NCBI GenBank assembly: GCA_009760855.2
Contig: WPIO01000054.1
Location: 1-32,500, forward strand
Reading direction: 5' to 3'
Origin: Cristatella mucedo
Lineage: Eukaryota; Bryozoa; Phylactolaemata; Cristatellidae
DNA: 32,500 nt
Part shown: positions 1 to 11,100 of the stretch, in pieces
Layout of the letters: every line of letters begins with the position of its first letter
How positions within the stretch are numbered: position 1 is the first letter of the stretch
Notes under the pieces: model-generated
Seen by the model: only the letters and a program-made list of their open reading frames with translations
The model's database searches: none
What the model was told of the DNA's origin: nothing
Program-made: the position numbers and the translations under genes

Positions 1-470
1 TCTCTCTCTCTCTGCTGCCTGCAGTCATCGGGCATTTGGCTTCGACAGGAATTAACTAGGGCGTCTCGAGCGACCGGGATGCGAATGTAGCGAGGACGAT
101 CAGCTGGGACCCATTAGTTAAGTTGAAGCAAATGATTTGGGTTAAACCGAGACCTAATTTCGGCCTGAAATGGACTGGGGCCAAATGCGACAACGCCGAC
201 AGGAGAGTGGCTAGTGACCCCCTACCCTAATTTACAGATTACATTAATCAGATGCTAGGCTAAAGCCTAATTGCTAAAGGCTAAAGGCAGCCAAGCGCAA
301 GAATGCCGTCACTCTAGGGTTTCAATCAATTCACGAGGGCGAACCAAGGAAGTTCACGAGAATTGATCAATCAATTGACAATCAATCGCCACTAAGGGGT
401 CAACGAGAATAACTGCCTCAAAAGTTCCAGGTTTCAGCTGAAGTAGCTCGAGCGTGAGAGACCACCCTTT
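1..470. other. No gene seen; non-coding
   Basis: The window opens inside a short (TC)n run. The rest contains short local repeats of a GCTAAAG-like word around 255-290 but no open frame or recognised family. Confidence 0.5.
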
Positions 471-474
471 TGAG

Positions 475-583
<109 letters not shown>

Positions 584-1038
584 AAAGGCAACGAAAAGCC
601 CACGTGGCTACTCTACCAGCGGCTTGTAGCTTGTGTCTTAATGCCACTAACTACGCTACCATGCCAAAAATTGTAAATTGCCTGGGAAGAGATAAAATTC
701 TCCGAAGGTGCTATGAAAATGCTTTTTATTATTATCATCATTATTATTGTAATTTTTGGGCTGTATATGTCAGCCTGGATCGTCGCTAGCGATATTTATT
801 GTCGATGTCCGACCACCGGATGTACGCCTGATGCCTTACTGTCTGCTGCTTGTCGTACCACTTCACTTCATCACTCCTTCACTGCCGCTCATCAAAAATC
901 CTTCGCAGGCGTCCGCCGGCGTCACGACCCACCGAGCAGCCGTTCGCTCGCACCGACGTCTGCCCTATCTACTTCGTCTATGTCACTATCTGCGTCAATC
1001 TCCGCCAGCTTTTCACCCTTTGACCTGGTGCTCATCAA

Positions 1039-1265
1039 TCTGAACTCAGCTATTAGTGCATCGTCTGCATTGACTTTCTAGCTCTTCTGTAATTGGAGGA
1101 TTACATCGTTTAGTGGTGTATTCCCAAACTGAAGACGCGGCTGAAAAGAACGTAAATATTTGTTGATGCCACACGATTAATCTAATTAATATAGTTAATA
1201 TCATACTTATATTTTTTAAATAGCACCTTAATGTTAGTTGCTTTCCAATTTGATAAAATCATCAT
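1039..1265. repeat. 227-bp direct repeat, copy 1
   Basis: It matches 3171-3397 in the same orientation without gaps and with about ten substitutions. It lies to the left of the TTA-bounded element 1663-3827. On the - strand, a short acidic frame (about 1075 down to 922) runs through its left edge and ends in a stop; it is not recognised. Confidence 0.92.
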
Positions 1266-2229
1266 GCAGCAAGATCCGCCCTAAACCCGAAACTTGCAAA
1301 AGCAAACTTTTAAACTTGTGGGAAACTTGCTGCTTCAAGCGGGCGCTAGAGGCTCTCGCCCTCGCGCGTGCCCGTACATCGCCCGCTAACCGGCCCACAT
1401 TAAGCTGTCGCTTTTAGGGCTTAGCTATGGCTGGGTATACATTAGGTAAAACTCTCTCATCTTTCTTTCTGATCGTATTGCTGATAGTAGCCCTTGTCTG
1501 GCAACAAACTTGCTCAAGATAAAGTATGAAGATAAAAGCAACAATTAGTCGGAAATTAGTCGGCCGTCAATAAATGTATCTTGAATTGGTGTAGTCAAGG
1601 CCCTAACAATGATAAGGCCGAGTTCGGCAAGGAAGAGAGTAGATAGTGTAAACGCAGCTTTAAGCTAGGCTTACACGAGTGACTTTCCTCGTGACCTGCG
1701 CCGACTTTTCTACTAGTTAGGCACGAGCGATTCGCTGTCCGACTTGGACCCGCCCACAGCCCGGGCTCTAATGCGGGAGGCAGGATAATACGGGAGAATT
1801 CCCAACGGTGGCCGCCAGGCCAACCGCAGCAGAAATTAAGTACGTTGCGGCAGTATTCACTGTGTACAAAGACCCTCGTCTTAAAAATGCTTTTCTAAAA
1901 TCCGGGCTATAGACATCTCAAAACTAGGACCGTGACTTGGCTTGAACGCCTCGGTAAACTCAGGCGTGCGGCTGTCAGCCATTTTTATTTTGAGCGTGGC
2001 TATAAGGGCTTCTGAAAAGCAGTGACTTTAAAAAACAGCTGTTGACAGTTTTCAATTTTAGCTTTTAACAACTGCATTTTCCTATGTTTCAACTTTTTTG
2101 CTGATTTTACAGTCGATAGCTTATTTTTGTGATGAACACTGGTTGTTCATTAAATGTTGGTTCATTAAATATCTTTCGTGAAAAGTTCAAAATAAAAACA
2201 TTTTTACTTCTGATAAGTATATTTCAAGA

Positions 2230-3176
2230 ATACAAGAACATTAAGAAACCTGTCTGAGAGATTTAATCTTAATTTTGTAGAGACAATTTTGCAGACAGAA
2301 AAACTCTTCTAGAATCCATGGCGATTTAACGGATAAAATTTCGCTGTACAATATCGGTAAATTTTTAGTGCGCTGACCCAAGCTCCCGGAGAGCGTGAAT
2401 TTAGACTTGAGCCATTCAAAAAAACTGTCTTTCTCTCCGACTGCGATTAATGATCCATCTTTTGAAGCAACAAATTCAATGCATCTTGAAAATACAAGGA
2501 TACGCTTTTCGCAACACTTGAAAATTGTTCAATGATAACTTCTACACCGTTGACTCTAAATAGACGAGACGCTACATAAACTGCGAAATTTAGAACAGTT
2601 TGAATGAGGCGGCAGATGGATATTTTAGAAGGAGCCAGAGATTCCTAAAATCCTTGTTCAATCGCTCTTCAATGCGACACTTCAAATTTTCCACGAGATT
2701 AGTACTACTAACAATGATAGTAACAATCGCTGACTCGGCTGCTTCTTTCATATAAGAAGAAGAGCCTTTACGGCTATCACCACCACTTGCAACGGCGAAA
2801 AACAATAGCCTGCCACAAACCCACGACCTCGGGGCTGAGGTCGTAAAAAGCAACCACCTTACCTAGTGAGCCATCACGGCCCTGATGTCATTATTCAGGT
2901 TAGAGAGCCCTGTGAACATGAATTCTAAAGTTTTTACAGTACTCATCAACGTCATGTTTTCTCGTCTTAGATTATCAACAGCAAGTTTCACAGGCTCTAT
3001 TTCCTACCGAAAAGTTTTGAAAGTGTCAAAATCCAATGCCTCAATAATTTCCAGAGCCATGAATTCAATTGATGTCTCACGGATGACGACTTCTGTCCTA
3101 ATAGCTGCTTTAACGTTTTTGGGATGGACTTCCAGCGCGTCCTTACGTCAAGATGCAGTTAAATCAAGCGTCTGAA
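2230..3176 (-). pseudogene. Degraded coding remnant of unknown identity inside the 2.2-kb element
   Basis: On the - strand, about 3145 down to 2890 reads as a heptad-like, charged segment (KDALEVHPKNVKAAIR, then after one TAG, EPVKLAVDNLRRENM), suggesting a coiled coil. A SINE interrupts it at 2752-2882. Further left, short open stretches appear (SVAKSVSLYFQDALNLLL; EKDSFFEWLKSKF) separated by stops. I do not recognise the protein. It could be the accessory or capsid-like protein of the host element. Coding origin is inferred from amino-acid texture, so confidence is low. Confidence 0.35.
2752..2882 (-). mobile_element. tRNA-derived SINE, family 1, copy A
   Basis: Read on the - strand it starts GCCGTGATGGCTCACTAGGTAAGG (A-box-like), continues GAGGTCGTGGGTTT (B-box-like) and reaches the family core GGTGATAGCCGTAAAGGCTC. 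It is inserted in the degraded coding remnant. Confidence 0.85.
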
Positions 3177-3397
3177 CTCAGCTATTAGTGCATCGTCTGC
3201 ATTGACTTTCTATCTCTTCTGTAATTAGAGGATTATATAGTTTAGTGGTGTATTCCCAAACTGAAGACGTGGCTGAAAAGAACGTAAATATTTGCTGATG
3301 CCACACGATTAATCTAATTAATATAATTAATATCATACTTATTTTTTTTAAATAGCACCTTCATATTAGTTGCTTTCCAATTTGATAAAATCATCAT
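3171..3397. repeat. 227-bp direct repeat, copy 2
   Basis: Gap-free match to 1039-1265 at a constant offset of 2132 bases, with about ten substitutions. It lies inside the TTA-bounded element 1663-3827. Confidence 0.92.
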
Positions 3398-3830
3398 AAA
3401 AAATCACTGACTCATTCAAAAAATCTTTAAAACTTGTTTTCTATGACATACATCTAATATCCACAATGAACGATGGAGCTTCAGTTGTCGTAATTTCTTA
3501 TTTAAAAATATTCTTTAGAAACAGTAAAATAGTTAGAAAAAACAGCTGTTTACTGGGTTTTTATTTTAGGCAAAACCGGCTGTTTTACTATTACTGTTTA
3601 ACAATTGCCAGACACCCCAATGGCTAAATATGGCACGCTCCGGATTTTGGTTGGTCCAGTGAGCCAGTTAGGAGCAACAAAGTAGACACAGATTCTCGTT
3701 AATGGGAGTCTGCCGATTTGGCTTCCCCAAAATGCAATAGCAAATGAGACGTAGTAATCCAAAGCAGAGGGAAGTTGGTCCAAAATCTATACCGATGTAG
3801 GAGGAAAGTCGCTCGCGTAAAAGAAATTTA

Positions 3831-4726
3831 AGCTGCGTTTACACAGTAGACTTTACTGTTCACAGACGCTGCTCTAGTCCTAGTTAGGACGTTTGAACGA
3901 CAAATTTAGTCCGACCCACGACAGATTCGGTGGCGGACTTGGTCCCTCCCACAGCCCATGCTCTAATCCGTAATGGATAAATAAGAATAAATACTTGCCG
4001 ATTAAACAGCCATTTTTGTATAGCAACAGAAGAGCCTTTATGGCTATCACCACCGCATTCAGCAGCAATAAAGGATTGCCCAGTGCAGGAATCAAACCCA
4101 CCACTTTGGGACCGAGGTCGTGAAAAGCCACAGCCTTACCTAGTGTGCCATCACGGCTCAATAGGCTAGTAAGAAAGAGGTTTTCCCCGGAAAGACGCCA
4201 CGGCAACGCAGGCAGAAGTTGAGTTCGCTGCTGCAGTCGTTATTGCCAAGTGGTGTTCGAATGATATAAGCGAAAGGAAGATAAGCATTTGAAAAAGCTT
4301 TCCGAGAAAGAGAGTGGTACCAAGTAACGTGTGCCGCTACGGTTGTACTTGCGTATAGTGCTAAGTAATGTTCTCCGCTGCGGTTTGTCGGAGGATTTGA
4401 TAAACAGATGCACGGTGTATGCTGCGTAGAAAAGGCTGAAACATCGGTTATAACGTGTGAGCTTTCCATTTGGAAGGACTTGGTCTGATCGCCTCAATAT
4501 ACTCGAGCCTGCGAACACCAGCCATTTTTATTTTGGCCATGGGGTATGCGATGAGCCCTGGGGTTTCAATTGGTCGGCTGGACCAAAAAGCCGAGACACG
4601 TTCTCCTGCTGATGACTCTACAGACTTGGCCTCTCCCCTAAAATGTCGTGACATATGATGATGTAGTAGCTCAAATCTGGGAAATTTGTCCAAAGTCTCG
4701 GGAAAATCTGTCGTGTAAGCACAGAT
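3831..4726. mobile_element. Harbinger-like MITE, long form, with a SINE inserted
   Basis: It is flanked by TTA at 3828-3830 and 4727-4729. The left end AGCTGCGTTTACACAGTAGACTTT and a decayed right end (AAAATCTGTCGTGTAAGCACAGAT) are inverted repeats. Without the SINE it aligns along its left half with the reverse complement of 4742-5038 (shared CCTAGTTAGGACGTTT, CCCCGGAAAGACGCCACG, GGCAGAAGTTGAGTTCGC). The right half (4250-4726) is absent from the short form. Confidence 0.72.
3971..4160 (-). mobile_element. tRNA-derived SINE, family 1, copy B
   Basis: On the - strand: GCCGTGATGGCACACTAGGTAAGG, then a B-box-like GTGGTGGGTTTGATTCC, the core GGTGATAGCCATAAAGGCTC, and one tail unit (TGTTTAATCGGC, TATTTATT). 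It splits the long MITE copy. Confidence 0.85.
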
Positions 4727-4741
4727 TTAAAGCCTGACTTA

Positions 4742-5038
4742 AGCTGCATTTACACGGCAGACTTTTTAAAATTCATATCTCCCTTTTATTTTTATTCTTC
4801 TCGTACTACTCTACAATGATGACTGCAGCGGCGAACTCAACTTCTGCCTGTGTTGGCGTGGCGTCTTTCCGGGGAAACCCTCTTTCATATCAGCCTCCCG
4901 GAATAGAGCACGAGCTGGGGCGGGACTAAGTCAGCCATCGAATCTGCCGTGGGCGGGACTAAATCTGTAGTGTAAACGTCCTAACTAGGACGAAAGTCTG
5001 CTTCTGTCAGAAGGAAAGTCTGCCGTGTAAACGTAGCT
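4742..5038. mobile_element. Harbinger-like MITE, short form, 297 bp, with TTA target duplication
   Basis: Ends AGCTGCATTTACACGGCAGACT and, reversed, AGCTACGTTTACACGGCAGACT form 24-bp inverted repeats with two mismatches. They are flanked by TTA at 4739-4741 and 5039-5041. A 3-bp TTA duplication with such termini points to PIF/Harbinger (Tourist-like). It is inverted relative to the long form next to it. It has no coding capacity. Confidence 0.85.
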
Positions 5039-5041
5039 TTA

Positions 5042-5460
5042 GACGGCGAGTCGTGTCACCTACCTGATGTCTACCTACTCGGATCTTACTTCGGTCTTCT
5101 TTTCAGTGGGTTTAGGCGGCAGTCTTGCTCAAAGTCTGGCCCGCTAGTTGCTCAGCCCACTCAGCGTTCACGGGAAATATACTTTGGTTGCAGAGGTAGG
5201 AAATATTTATCCTCGATGCACATCCGAGTGAATTGCAGTGGGCTGCCGCTGTTTGTGTTTCGCTCCAACCAGCCCAGAAGAGGCCGCCTCAATGATCTGA
5301 TTTTTGAACTCCATTGTCCCATAAACAGGCGTAGAAATGCTCGTGTAGAACGAACACATCGACGACTTGTCCGGTGAAGTCGTCTACGATTCCATTCGAT
5401 GCGAAGCAGTAGGTGCGGCCTGAACGGCACCTATGATTGGTCACTTGCGACGTCTTACAT
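5042..5460 (-). mobile_element. Second MITE family, copy 1
   Basis: Its reverse complement aligns with 11690-12090: shared GCCGTTCAGGCC, CGAATGGAAT, GACGACTTCACCGG, GCCTGTTTATGG, AATTCACT.GGATGTGCATC. The end at 5042 (GACGGCGAGTC, ACCTACCTG) corresponds to the end of the other copy. It abuts the TTA bordering the 297-bp MITE. Confidence 0.72.
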
Positions 5461-5464
5461 ATAC

Positions 5465-5550
5465 TATCCGGGCTCGAGCCCACGACCTCAGGCGTACACT
5501 CACCTTGACCTTGATTGAGGTCAGCCTCCTACCCACTGAGACATGCCTGA
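5465..5550 (-). mobile_element. tRNA-like SINE head
   Basis: On the - strand: GTCTCAGTGGGTAGGAGGC (A box) and GAGGTCGTGGGCTCGAGCCC (B box), spaced as in a tRNA promoter. It lacks the LINE-like tail of family 2 and adjoins the MITE above. It is not a foldable tRNA gene. Confidence 0.65.
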
Positions 5551-6010
5551 AAAATGCTGCACTGCAAGTATGATGCTTTCATTTTCAATTTTCTCAGACG
5601 ATTTTTTGCAACAGTTTATCGAGCCCAGGCCGTTTCGCCGCTAATGCAAGTTATCCATAGATATACGGCTATTAGGAAGGTGAAGGCTAGTGCAGCTCTT
5701 TAGCGAAGGGAGGCCGTATTCAGCTCTCCTGTCCCGTTGGACCGAAGTGGGCAGCGCTGGTTCTGTGGGTCTTCCTGATCCTAGCGTTAGCATAGCTTCA
5801 TTTTAAGGTCTGCATCAGTTGCTGAGATTATGAACTCTGCGATATTGCAATCTACCCATTATTAGTGCTGCTAATTTCGCATTCTCGATATTTTCCCTGC
5901 TCGCTTTACGCCTGCCGGCTCTCAGTTGACCGTCGCGGCTACAATCGTCTGGTTGGAGGACGCCGGACGTCGGCCGCTGTAAGCTGTTGACCACACGCCA
6001 AGATAATAAG
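5551..6010 (+). promoter_or_regulatory. Likely MED6 promoter and 5' UTR region
   Basis: This is unique-looking sequence directly before the MED6 start. It becomes GC- and CpG-rich from about 5905 (CGTCGCGGC, GACGCCGGACGTCGGCCGC). No clear TATA box is seen, which suits a housekeeping Mediator gene. The transcription start cannot be placed from sequence. Assigning a promoter is inference from position. Confidence 0.45.
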
Positions 6011-6023
6011 ATGGCTAAACAGG
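6011..6023 (+). CDS. MED6: MED6 coding exon 1 (start codon, four codons plus one base)
   Basis: This exon encodes M-A-K-Q plus the first G of codon 5, followed by an excellent donor, GTGAGT, at 6024. The start context has A at -3 and G at +4. The split codon G|AC gives Asp directly before LLG, matching the layout of other MED6 proteins, where a short MA-rich start precedes LLG. The signal is short, so the choice rests on phase, donor quality and start context together. A transcript read would settle it. Confidence 0.78.
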
Positions 6024-8101
6024 GTGAGTGCTCGCTGCCGCGTGTTTTTATGTTGCGTTGCCATTACAACGAGATCCTCTGTGCCGTGTTTCTCTGGCTG
6101 CATATCGTCCTGCTAGCCGCACCTGATTCAACAGTCTCATCTGTACAGCGGCAAAAGAGCCTTAATGGCTGTCACCACCGCTTGTAGCTGGAAATACAGG
6201 GTCGCCCACTGTAGGATTATAACTCACGATCTTGGTCGTGAAGAGAGAGCTCCTGGGCTATCACGGCAGCCTCTGGGGGGGGGGGGCAGGGGTGGGGTTG
6301 GGCTGCTAGGACAGCTTACGACCGCCTAAAGCGCGCGACAACTCGTTACCATCACTTTTTCGTGAAATTCTCACGGTGCCGCCGTGGTGCGGATTATCCG
6401 AGTTGGCGCCGTTTGACGGTAGGCCGCCGCTGTTCCGCGACGAAAGCGTTATCGATATTCGCTCGTTGGCTCTCGCCTGGAGCACTGGACAATAGAGTGG
6501 GGTCCTGGCTCCTAGGCAAATTACCCAGTGCAGTTTCTCTCATTTTTAAATAATAATAATAATAATTCATTTATATAGTGCCCTAAGAGAACTTAATCTC
6601 TATTCAGGCGCTTCACACATGCCTCGGAGCTCGAGCCCACGACCTCAGTCAGACCTTAGTCGGGGCGAGCACCTTAACCGCTAGACCAAACCAGCTCGGC
6701 TTTTCACACGACCCTTTGATCGCGCATGATGCCTCGCGAGATCGATGGCTAGCGTTTGTTGCCTGAAACGACGAGGCGTCACGTGCCGTTAGCTGTTCCC
6801 CGTCTCCCTTAGTCCACAGCTGCTGCTGTCCGAGCTCGCCCAACGACCAGCGCGATCTGTGGCCCTGCGGTGGCCTGTCGCTTGTACAGCCCAATGTTGT
6901 GCTGCCGCCGCTGCTGCTAAGGCTAGTGCAGATGATGCCTGATAACAAGAGATGATGCTAACGACCAAGGTCAAGGTGAATGCATTTAACGACCGATCTT
7001 GTCTGCTTGATCCCTACAGCCTATGTAAAGTGCCTTGATAGAGATTGAGTTTTCATTTGGAAAGTTAACTTATGCTGTTTTACTTTGGTTTTTGCAAGAG
7101 GTTGCAATCGCTCGGCCTTTGAGGTGTCGGGGCTACTGCGAGTGGGAGGGCCTTAAAGTTGAGCCTGCATCGGCTCATATGCTAAAGCATAAGCTCATAT
7201 GGCTAAAGGTCCACAAGACGCTGCAGGAGTGGGTAGCATCCTGCCTGCCGCTCAAGTGGCCACGATAGAGGAAGGGAACTAGCTTCGGTGGGTGGGATAT
7301 CTGTGAACAGTCGGGATGTGGAGCGTGCAGATGTGGAGCTGCCAGCTGCTGCCTGCCTAGAAATTCCCCGCAGATCCTCCCTTCCCCAGCCTTCCTCTCC
7401 TGCTGCCTTCCTCTACTGCCCCCTTCCTCTCCTGCTACGCCCCATGCCGTTGGGCTGTGAGGGCTTGCAGTGAGAGTGACCGAAGATAGCAACCTGCAGA
7501 CCTGCAGGAGGATGTGAGCAGTGACCTCCGTGGGACCAGAAGCAGCGCCTGTGAGCGGTAGCTCGGCAAAAGAGGCTTCCGAGGCCAAATTGCAGCCTCG
7601 GCGACCGCATAGCCAGAATGCAGATTTGGGAAGCCGATGGGTGGAGCCTTTGGAGGGTAGTGATCGTGCTATGGATTTCGCTTCGGTTAGTCCTCCTGTG
7701 ACCGGAGTCTAGGTGTAACGGCTCTCGAGTTCAAGTAAGCATGTGTAATGTGAGCATGTGTAACGTGCCGACCTATGCACCTGAGGCAAAACGGCAATTT
7801 ATGTGGTGGTACCACACTGTTGGGATTTGAGATATACATGTTGCCACCGACAAGTGTGTATATATCTATGTATCTCTACTAATTAAAGTGTAAGTCCTAT
7901 GTATCTCTACTAATTAAAGTGTAAGTCAGTCCTTCCGTCCTCATGCAGCAATATGGCTCACTTATGTCAAGCCGCAAGATGGCTCTGCGTCGTCTTCTGT
8001 TACAGAACTGCTATGACTCAAAGAAGCAAGTTCACAGGCAGTGAGGTGCTCGTGTGTGTAGATGCACACATATATATAAATATATACATATATATACATA
8101 T

Positions 8102-8184
<83 letters not shown>

Positions 8185-11100
8185 AACAAACACATACACT
8201 CAATTGCAAATGTATTTACGAGGGTGAATAGGTACCACCACCAAGTCACTGTCTTGTCAGTTGATTGAATCGCTCTTCGTCGAACTGCACTGAAAACTCG
8301 AGGCGTTTTAATATTTTCTGTTATCAGAACTAAGGTTATTGGCGCACTAATGGGTACTCACATCAATAGGAGGTTGGACCACCTTTATTCTTTATGACTT
8401 CATGTATTTGCCAGGGCATTTACTCAGTCAGCTTTTGGCTAACATCCGGAGTAATGCAGCCCCACAGATGCTTAATCCGACCAAAAAAAACTGCTCGGGG
8501 GAAGACGAGACACTGTTCTCAGCTCTTAAGTGAGCACTCCAACCTGTTCCATAGGTGCTCGATAGGGTTGAAATCGGGAGATTGGCTTGCCCAACTAAGG
8601 CCTCACTGACGCCTGGATAGGCGAAGAATTGCGTCATGCAATTTCAGTTGTCATTCAAAGTCATTGCACTTTCAGTTTCAGCTTACGATCATTATCCATT
8701 TACCAAACGTAGTTTTCCCCCACGAGAGCTCTGGCACAGGGCACGCCAACATTTTAGACGATGTCCATGAACATGTTTCTGTCCATAATCCCGTTGATTC
8801 AGTGTAGACTTCCTACTCAGGAAGCCGAAAAACAAGGCAAAACCTTCGGTAGATGAAACCAATCCCTCACTGCCGATCGTGCCACTGTGTCTAGCTCCTC
8901 TAATTGCCTCCGGCTTGGATCCCGGGCATAGACCAGCTCGTACAGCAGTCGCGGTACGGCTACTGAGTGTAGCAGGTCCAGCCGCTGTCACGGCTTCAGA
9001 GGAGCTTGACTAATTCTGTTCACCCATTGTTTCAGCTGCTGAGTAAGGTTGGCTTTACTCAGCCGGTACATGGGATCGATGGCGACTCCCAGGTAGCAGG
9101 TTGTGGTTTCTGGTCGAACTAGTGGTAGTTTGGTGTTTCCCACCGTCCATTCCACCCGCGGCTGGTACTTTGGCTGTTTTTACGGTGAATTCTCTCCAGA
9201 ATCCGTCACTCTTGTTGACGTTGGTGACATGCCTACTCTACTGACGAATACTGCCATTTCATCTAGCAGAGTCTGCATGGTGGTTTTAGACACGCACACC
9301 AGGGCGATGTCATCCGCGTATACCAGACCACTAAAGCTTCCAGCAGGCAACCTTACTCCTTCTAGGAGGTTGAGCCTGGACATCCGAGGGTCCAGGGCGA
9401 TATTAAACAGCAGAGGCGATAGTGGGTCGCCCTGCTTGACTCCTCTCTGTATACTAATGGGGTCCGTGTCCCCTGTCGATAACTGGAAAGCCTTCGTGGC
9501 CCCATACATATTTGACACCACCCTAATGAAGCTGTCTGGGATACCCATCCGGGCAAGTGCACTGGTTAGGTGCACACGTGCCACGGTGTCAAAGGCTTTA
9601 GTAATTTTTAAGGAAAACCATGCCATACGATTTCCTCTCTGCCTTGGCCCATTTCTCCACCTGGCAAAGTAGGAAGATATTTTCGCTACAACTGCCAGAG
9701 CATACGAAGCCCCTCTGTCTCGTGTCTAGCTGGACAGCATACCTCAGGTCATATCCCAGCACCTTTCAAAAAAGCTGTAGTCAGGCCACTTCTCAAGAAA
9801 GCAACACTAGACCAAGAGAACTTAAGCAACAACTGCCCAGTCTCCCTTCTACCATTCCTATCAAATACACTGAAGCAGGTAGTGGCGGACCAGCTGAACT
9901 CATATCTCGAAACTCCAAACCTTGCTAGTAAGTTCCAGTCTGGCTTTAGAGCTAATCACTCCACAGAGTCAGAATTGCTTAGGGTATACAACGACCTACT
10001 TAGGAATGCAGACATGGGTAGAGTGTCTCTGCTTGTTTTGCTTGATCTTTCGGCAGCTTTTGATACCATCGATCACAAAGTTCTTCTAGAGCGCCTCTCA
10101 TCTCGCCTGGGCATCACTGGCACTGCTCTGCAGTGGTTCAGGTCCTATCTCAGTGGGAGACTCCAGAGTATTGATGTCAATGGACTAAGATCATCCGAGG
10201 TACCTCTGAAGTATGGGGTACCTCGTGCTAGGTCCGGTTCTTTTCACGGTTTATACTCTCCCTCTTGCTGATGTGATTGCCAAGCACAATCTAGGCTTTC
10301 ACTTCTATGTGGATGACACTCAGTTGTACCTTTGCCTTGATCCCTCCCAGCCTTCGAGCACCTCAAATTCTCTCAACTCACTTGCTGCATGTATTGATGA
10401 CATTCCCACATGGATGGCAGCAAATTTTCTAAAAATAAACGATGATGAAACAAACTTGCTATTTTTAGGCAAACCCAGTGTGATTCAGAAATTGGGAAGG
10501 CTAAAGCTCAAAATTGGCTCTGCCAACATATCTGCTGCTGAATCAGCTCGAAATCTAGGTGTCATGTTCCAAAGAGACCTCTTGTTAGACGAACCCATCA
10601 GCTCCACAGTCACATCTGCCTACTTTCAGCTACATAACATTGCTAAAATTCGGGCTTGTTTAGATAAGGATACCACGTCTAAGTTGGTTCATGCATTCGT
10701 GACATCCCGTCTCGACTTTTGCAACTCACTGCTTACTGGCCTACCGGCATGTGCGATCAGGCGATTGCAGCTGGTGCAAAACTCTGCACCTGGGCTTGTC
10801 TGTCGTGAGCGTCGCTGTTGCCACATTACTCCACTTCTCGCCGACCTGCACTGGTTACCAGTCAAGCAACGGATTGACTTCAAGGTTTTGTCGCTCACTT
10901 TTAGATCATTTCACTCTTTGGCTCCAGCTTATCCCTCAGATCTACTCCCCCACCTGGCCAAGCATTGTACCACCCGCTTTTCGGAATCTAACAGCCTACA
11001 AATACCTCGTACAAACCTCAAATCCTTTGGAGACCGTGCATTTAGTTCATATGCTCCCAAAGCCTGGAACTCCCTTCCGACTTGCGCCAGAACATCCCCT

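Larger units (their letters stand above)
1663..3827. mobile_element. Probable Harbinger-like DNA element, about 2.2 kb, degraded
   Basis: TTA stands at both borders (1660-1662 and 3828-3830), as expected from the TWA target duplication of PIF/Harbinger transposons. The ends are imperfect inverted repeats: 1663-1690 reads inward to GAGTGACTTTCCTC, and the reverse complement of 3801-3827 to GAGCGACTTTCCTC. The left part matches the start of the neighbouring elements (CTAGTTAGG, CCCGCCCACAGCCC). The interior carries a degraded coding remnant on the - strand and a SINE. No intact transposase is visible, so the class rests on termini and target site only. Confidence 0.6.

Noticed and set aside
5987-6187. 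A 66-codon frame with a hydrophobic, signal-peptide-like segment
   Set aside because: The MED6 donor GTGAGT lies inside it at 6024, the frame runs into a SINE at 6141, and splicing at 6024 gives a correct MED6 N-terminus.
6549-6700. Possible true tRNA gene
   Set aside because: A and B boxes are present but the sequence runs into a LINE-like tail with no acceptor-stem pairing visible. It is a SINE, as are the other tRNA-like heads.
7953-8249. Frames rich in Ile-Tyr and Cys-Val or His-Thr
   Set aside because: Artefacts of the TA/CA microsatellite.
9103-9672. Long + strand frame of 189 codons
   Set aside because: It is the antisense shadow of the R2-like RT on the - strand, which carries the YADD and other RT motifs.
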